From Verrucomicrobiota bacterium (GTDB taxonomy: Bacteria > Verrucomicrobiota > Verrucomicrobiia > Opitutales > Intestinicryptomonadaceae), in assembly GCA_023450935.1 (NCBI GenBank), contig JAEXGH010000004.1, positions 54,208-118,207 on the forward strand: a DNA stretch of 64,000 nucleotides, written 5' to 3'. Position numbers and translations under genes: made by a program. A model generated the notes under the pieces. That model saw nothing but the letters and a program-made list of their open reading frames with translations, was not told the DNA's origin and made no database searches. Below are positions 60,575 to 64,000 of this stretch, piece by piece. Each line of letters begins with the position of its first letter. Positions within the stretch are counted from its first letter, which is position 1.

Positions 60575-61648
60575 GTGAATAAGTTTCCGCATAGGTCATG
60601 GATTGAGGTGGATTTTCGGCGGTTGGAATCGAACGTGCGCAATATAAAGGCGTCGCTTCCGTCGGGGGTGAAGTATGTGGCGGTTGTAAAAGCCGACGCC
60701 TACGGACACTGTATGCCCCAGGCGATTATGCGCTTCATAAGGGGCGGGGCGGATATGTTTGCGGTGGCGAATTTATACGAAGCCTCCCGCGTGCGCGAAA
60801 TAGTTTCCGACAAGCCCGTTATGGTGCTAAGTCCCGTGCTCAAACAGGAGCGTCCGCTCGTGTTCGATTACGGCGCGACTGTCGCGGTTTCGTCCTACAC
60901 GGAGGCGAAGGCGTTCGCCGAACTCGCGCGCGAACGCGGCAGGGTTTTGGGCGTGCAGATAAAGCTCGATACCGGAATGGGCAGAGTGGGCGTTTGGCAC
61001 GAGACCGCCGACGATGTTATCCCCAAAATAAAGAGCCTTGAAAACATAAAGGTTGTGGGTATTTTCTCCCACCTCTCGAGTGCCGACACCGACCGCGAAT
61101 ACACAATGAAGCAGGTTGCAATCTTCAAAAACGTCGTGGCAAAACACGGCGAAGACGGAATGCTCATTCACCTGCACAACAGCGCGGGGCTTAGGTATAT
61201 TCCCGTAGAGCCGCCGTTTAACGCGGTAAGAATGGGGCTTTTGCAATACGGAATAAACCCGTATGACGACGGCGCGGGGTTCGAAAAGCTCGATTTAAAG
61301 CACGTTTTGTCTTTCAAGTCGCGCATAGCGGCGGTTGCGGAGTCGGACGGGCGGTTGATTGCCAACGTCTGCGCGGGCTACGCCGACGGCGTTCCGTCGG
61401 GCTTCACTTCAGACGCTTGCGTTTTGGTGGGAGGGAAACGCTGCCCGATTGTCGGCAACGTCACCCTCGACGAATGCACGATTTGCATCGACAACGTTCC
61501 CGACGCCAAAGTCGGCGACGAAGTCGTTTTCATCGGCGAGCAGCTCGGCGGGGAAATTTCGCTTCCCGACTACAGCCGCTGGACGCGCCGCATTCCGTGG
61601 GAGACAATGGTGGCAATTCCGCGCCGCGTAGACAGAATTTTAATTTAG
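60575..61648 (+). CDS. alr: Alanine racemase
   Basis: A 357-residue PLP enzyme that makes D-alanine for peptidoglycan. The PLP-binding lysine is in YVAVVKADAYGHC and the second catalytic base, tyrosine, in NVCAGYADGVPSGF. KLDTGMGRVGV is also diagnostic. The N-terminal TIM barrel and C-terminal beta domain are complete. Translation begins at GTG 60575, supported by the promoter geometry and by HRSWIEVDFRRLESNV at the N-terminus. metF follows after 4 bases. Confidence 0.94.
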   Translation: MNKFPHRSWIEVDFRRLESNVRNIKASLPSGVKYVAVVKADAYGHCMPQAIMRFIRGGADMFAVANLYEASRVREIVSDKPVMVLSPVLKQERPLVFDYGATVAVSSYTEAKAFAELARERGRVLGVQIKLDTGMGRVGVWHETADDVIPKIKSLENIKVVGIFSHLSSADTDREYTMKQVAIFKNVVAKHGEDGMLIHLHNSAGLRYIPVEPPFNAVRMGLLQYGINPYDDGAGFEKLDLKHVLSFKSRIAAVAESDGRLIANVCAGYADGVPSGFTSDACVLVGGKRCPIVGNVTLDECTICIDNVPDAKVGDEVVFIGEQLGGEISLPDYSRWTRRIPWETMVAIPRRVDRILI

Positions 61649-61652
61649 CATT

Positions 61653-62528
61653 ATGACGGACAAAAGAAACATTGCAAAAAAATTCGCCTCGGGCGAAACG
61701 GTCTTTTCGGTCGAGTTTTTTCCGCCGAAAACGGAGGAGGGTGCGCGCCAGATTTTGCGCACCGCCGTCCGTCTGCGCGATATTTGCCCCGACTACGTTT
61801 CCATAACATACGGCGCGGGCGGCTCTACGCGCGAGCGCACCGTGGAATACGGAAGCCTTATCCGCGACATTTTCGGGTTCGAGGTAATGCCGCACCTGAC
61901 GTGTTTTGGGCATTCGAAAGACGAAATTGCCGCCATGCTTGAAAACTACGCATCAAGCGGTTTTTGCAACATTATGGCTCTGCGCGGCGATCCGCCAAAA
62001 GGCGAAACACAGTTCGTCCCCCACCCCGACGGCTTCAAGCACGCTTCGGAATTGGTCGGATTCGTTCGCGCAAAATACCCCGATTTCGGCATAGGCTGCG
62101 CGGGGTATCCAGAAAAACACCCCGAAGCGGGCACTCTCGAAGCGGACATAGCAAACCTCAAACACAAGGTCGATTGCGGCGCGGATTTCGTGGTTACCCA
62201 GCTTTTCTTCGACAACTCCCACTTCTTCAGGTTCGTTGAAAAGTGCGGGGCTGCGGGAATCGACAAGCCCATAATTGCGGGGCTTTTGCCCGCTCTTTCG
62301 TTCAAGCAGGTTCTGAATTTTAAAAATATGTGCTCTACCGACATTCCCCGAAAGCTCTTGGAACGCCTCGAACGCGCCGCCAGCGACGACGACGCCAAGC
62401 AGATAGGACTTGACTGGGCTCAAACGCAGATTGACGAACTCAAGCGCGGCGGCGTTGCGGGCATACATTTGTATATCCTCAACAGGGCGGAATCGGCGTT
62501 GAAACTTTGCAGAAAAATCCGATCGTAG
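61653..62528 (+). CDS. metF: 5,10-methylenetetrahydrofolate reductase
   Basis: A 291-residue FAD enzyme that reduces methylenetetrahydrofolate to methyltetrahydrofolate for methionine synthesis. Typical segments are FSVEFFPPKTEEGARQIL, YVSITYGAGGSTRERT, MALRGDPPKGE and VTQLFFDNSHFFRFVEKC. The final IHLYILNRA is also conserved. Length matches E. coli MetF (296). It is co-transcribed with alr. No SAM riboswitch is visible. Confidence 0.95.
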   Translation: MTDKRNIAKKFASGETVFSVEFFPPKTEEGARQILRTAVRLRDICPDYVSITYGAGGSTRERTVEYGSLIRDIFGFEVMPHLTCFGHSKDEIAAMLENYASSGFCNIMALRGDPPKGETQFVPHPDGFKHASELVGFVRAKYPDFGIGCAGYPEKHPEAGTLEADIANLKHKVDCGADFVVTQLFFDNSHFFRFVEKCGAAGIDKPIIAGLLPALSFKQVLNFKNMCSTDIPRKLLERLERAASDDDAKQIGLDWAQTQIDELKRGGVAGIHLYILNRAESALKLCRKIRS

Positions 62529-62539
62529 ACAATATATTG

Positions 62540-62567
62540 TTGACTATAACGCAGACGGCGTTATTGA
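62540..62567 (+). promoter_or_regulatory. lysC promoter
   Basis: TTGACT (62540-62545), 16 bases, TATTGA (62562-62567), giving a ~40-base leader. Confidence 0.5.
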
Positions 62568-62612
62568 GATTCGGATATTTATTTTAATTCAGAAGCCACG
62601 GAGTGCTCGGAA

Positions 62613-63827
62613 ATGTCATTGATTGTCCAGAAATACGGCGGAACGTCTGTCGGCGATACCGACAGAATACTCAATGTTGCAAAGCGCATTAAATCTTTTG
62701 TAGACCAAGGCAACAAGGTTGTTGTTGTGGTCTCCGCAAGAAGCGGCGTTACAAACGACCTCATCGCCCGCGCCAAAACTTTTAACGAATCGCCCGACGA
62801 GCGCGAAATGGACATGCTTCTTGCCGTCGGAGAACAGGAAACAATAGCCCTTACGGCGATGGCGTTGCACTCGCTGGGGGTCAGGGCGGTCTCGCGCACG
62901 GGCGCGCAGGCCGGCATTTATACGGACTTCGCCCACACAAAAGCGCGCATCACCGAAATCACGGGCGGCGACATCCCCAAATGCCTCGACGAAGGCAAAG
63001 TCGTGATTGTGGCGGGCTTTCAGGGCGTCGGGCGCGACGGCGACATCACGACTCTCGGGCGCGGCGGCAGCGACCTTTCGGCAATCGCCTTGGCTGCCGC
63101 TTTGAAGGCAGACGTCTGCCAAATCTACACCGACGTAAGCGGTGTCTACACCGCCGACCCGCGCATAGTAAAAACCGCCAGAAAAATCCCAGAAATGTCG
63201 TATGAGGAGCTTCTGGAGATGTCGTCGCTCGGCTCGAAGGTAATGCAGGCGCGCAGCGTGGAGTTTGCGCAAAAGCACAACGTCGTATTTGAAGTAAGAT
63301 CCAGTTTTAACAACGAACCCGGAACAATAGTGAAAGCGGAAAAACAATCTTTGGAAGATGTCGTAATAAGCGGCGTTGCAGTAGACAAAAACCAGACGAA
63401 AATCACCGTCAGCGAAATTCCCGACAAGCCCGGAATTGCCGCCAGTATTTTCGAATGCCTCGGCGAAGCGGGCATCATAGTGGATATGATTGTCCAGAAC
63501 ATCAGCCGCGGCGGAAAGGCGAATCTCACCTTCACCGTATCGAAGGACGATGCCGCCAAGGCGGAGCGCGTTGTGCGCGGTTTCTGCGAAAATCACGGCG
63601 GCGCAAGCGTTTCCATCACTGGCGACATCGCCAAGGTTTCGGTTATCGGCACTGGTATGCGCTCCCACGCGGGCGTTGCCGCAAAGTTCTTCAAGACTTT
63701 GGCCGACAACAACATCAACGTCCAGATTATCACCACCAGCGAAATCAAAATTTCCGTCGGTATCTCCCTCCCCGAGGCCGACTTGGCGGCGAACATATTA
63801 CACGAGGCCTTCAACCTCTCCAAATAG
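62613..63827 (+). CDS. lysC: Aspartate kinase
   Basis: A 404-residue aspartokinase that phosphorylates aspartate for lysine, threonine and methionine synthesis. The kinase domain begins VQKYGGTSVGDTDRI and includes GQVEQETIALTA-like VGEQETIALTAMAL and TTLGRGGSDLSAIALAAAL. Two C-terminal ACT domains (~265-330 and ~340-404) begin KITVSEIPDKPGIAASIFECL and KVSVIGTGMRSHAGVAAKFF, so feedback inhibition by lysine and/or threonine is expected. This is the monofunctional short form. Confidence 0.96.
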   Translation: MSLIVQKYGGTSVGDTDRILNVAKRIKSFVDQGNKVVVVVSARSGVTNDLIARAKTFNESPDEREMDMLLAVGEQETIALTAMALHSLGVRAVSRTGAQAGIYTDFAHTKARITEITGGDIPKCLDEGKVVIVAGFQGVGRDGDITTLGRGGSDLSAIALAAALKADVCQIYTDVSGVYTADPRIVKTARKIPEMSYEELLEMSSLGSKVMQARSVEFAQKHNVVFEVRSSFNNEPGTIVKAEKQSLEDVVISGVAVDKNQTKITVSEIPDKPGIAASIFECLGEAGIIVDMIVQNISRGGKANLTFTVSKDDAAKAERVVRGFCENHGGASVSITGDIAKVSVIGTGMRSHAGVAAKFFKTLADNNINVQIITTSEIKISVGISLPEADLAANILHEAFNLSK

Positions 63828-63833
63828 AAAGCG

Positions 63834-63936
63834 CGAGGGCGCGTTTGCTTCGACGACGAGTTTATTTTTTATTGATAAGGCGAAACTTTGTTTCGCCTTT
63901 TGTTTTTATAAACTCGTCGAAGCAAACGCTCTCGGG
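63834..63936 (+). terminator. Nested long hairpin terminator after lysC
   Basis: The inner stem AAGGCGAAAC (63877-63886) pairs with GTTTCGCCTT (63890-63899), followed by TTGTTTTT. An outer stem encloses it: CGTTTGCTTCGACG and AGTTTAT on the left pair with ATAAACT and CGTCGAAGCAAACG on the right, with a three-base bulge (ACG). The last 60 bases of the window show no gene. Confidence 0.85.
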
Positions 63937-64000
63937 CATCATTCGATTTTATTTCGGACTCACGGGCGTTAAGCCCGCTACGCCTCATAAAATACGAATC

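Overview
Organism. This is a chromosomal stretch of a Gram-negative bacterium, most likely a carbohydrate-degrading member of the Verrucomicrobiota (Opitutales-like). That is an inference. It rests on two surface proteins with PEP-CTERM tails (PEP motif, hydrophobic helix, RRR end), an outer-membrane FadL protein, a verrucomicrobial/planctomycete-style STN-like tail, many exported glycoside hydrolases and esterases, and E. coli-like sigma-70 promoters, which argue against Bacteroidota. No rRNA, tRNA, CRISPR array or intact insertion sequence was seen.

Layout. 1-3.7 kb: an AraC regulator between an SDR oxidoreductase and an exported glycoside hydrolase, with a shared paired operator in front of both targets. 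3.7-5.9 kb: an AT-rich, probably acquired island with a PUA/EVE-like protein and a PEP-CTERM pentapeptide-repeat protein. 6-11.2 kb: an exported esterase, a proline-rich exported protein, fadL with a divergent tetR and clear operators, elbB and a lipocalin. 11.3-25.7 kb: a tight eight-gene operon that I regard as the main discovery. 25.9-30.3 kb: a LacI regulator facing a PEP-CTERM beta-helix protein, a 2-hydroxyacid dehydrogenase and a decayed gene. 30.3-44.6 kb: a HAD phosphatase, rpsA, rpsU, a thyA-folA-peptidase-lipoprotein operon, aldose epimerase-iclR, a GH5 enzyme, rpsO, pnp and a hydrolase. 45-48.5 kb: divergent GH31 and DUF5696-like enzymes. 48.7-57.3 kb: lepA-lepB-secA-lnt, an envelope/secretion operon. 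57.5-64 kb: superoxide dismutase, a repeat-rich gap, folC-yraN, alr-metF, lysC.

The eight-gene operon encodes, in order: a membrane-anchored FGE-sulfatase-fold protein, a zinc-finger P-loop GTPase, a GAP1-N2-like membrane protein, an 1849-residue trypsin-like protease with three membrane-crossing elements, an ExbB/MotA-like channel, two ExbD/MotB-like stators and a secreted von Willebrand A protein. The parts suggest a relay linking a cytoplasmic GTPase switch to periplasmic proteolysis and an ion-driven motor. GTPase, GAP1, FGS and trypsin modules are known from bacterial NTP-dependent conflict systems. I know of no named system combining them with an ExbB/ExbD motor and a periplasmic vWA protein.

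Regulation. At least eight genes have a -35 hexamer starting 35-41 bases before the start codon and a -10 ending 6-12 bases before it, implying near-leaderless mRNAs. Other genes, such as rpsU, the SDR gene and the first glycoside hydrolase, have strong Shine-Dalgarno sites.
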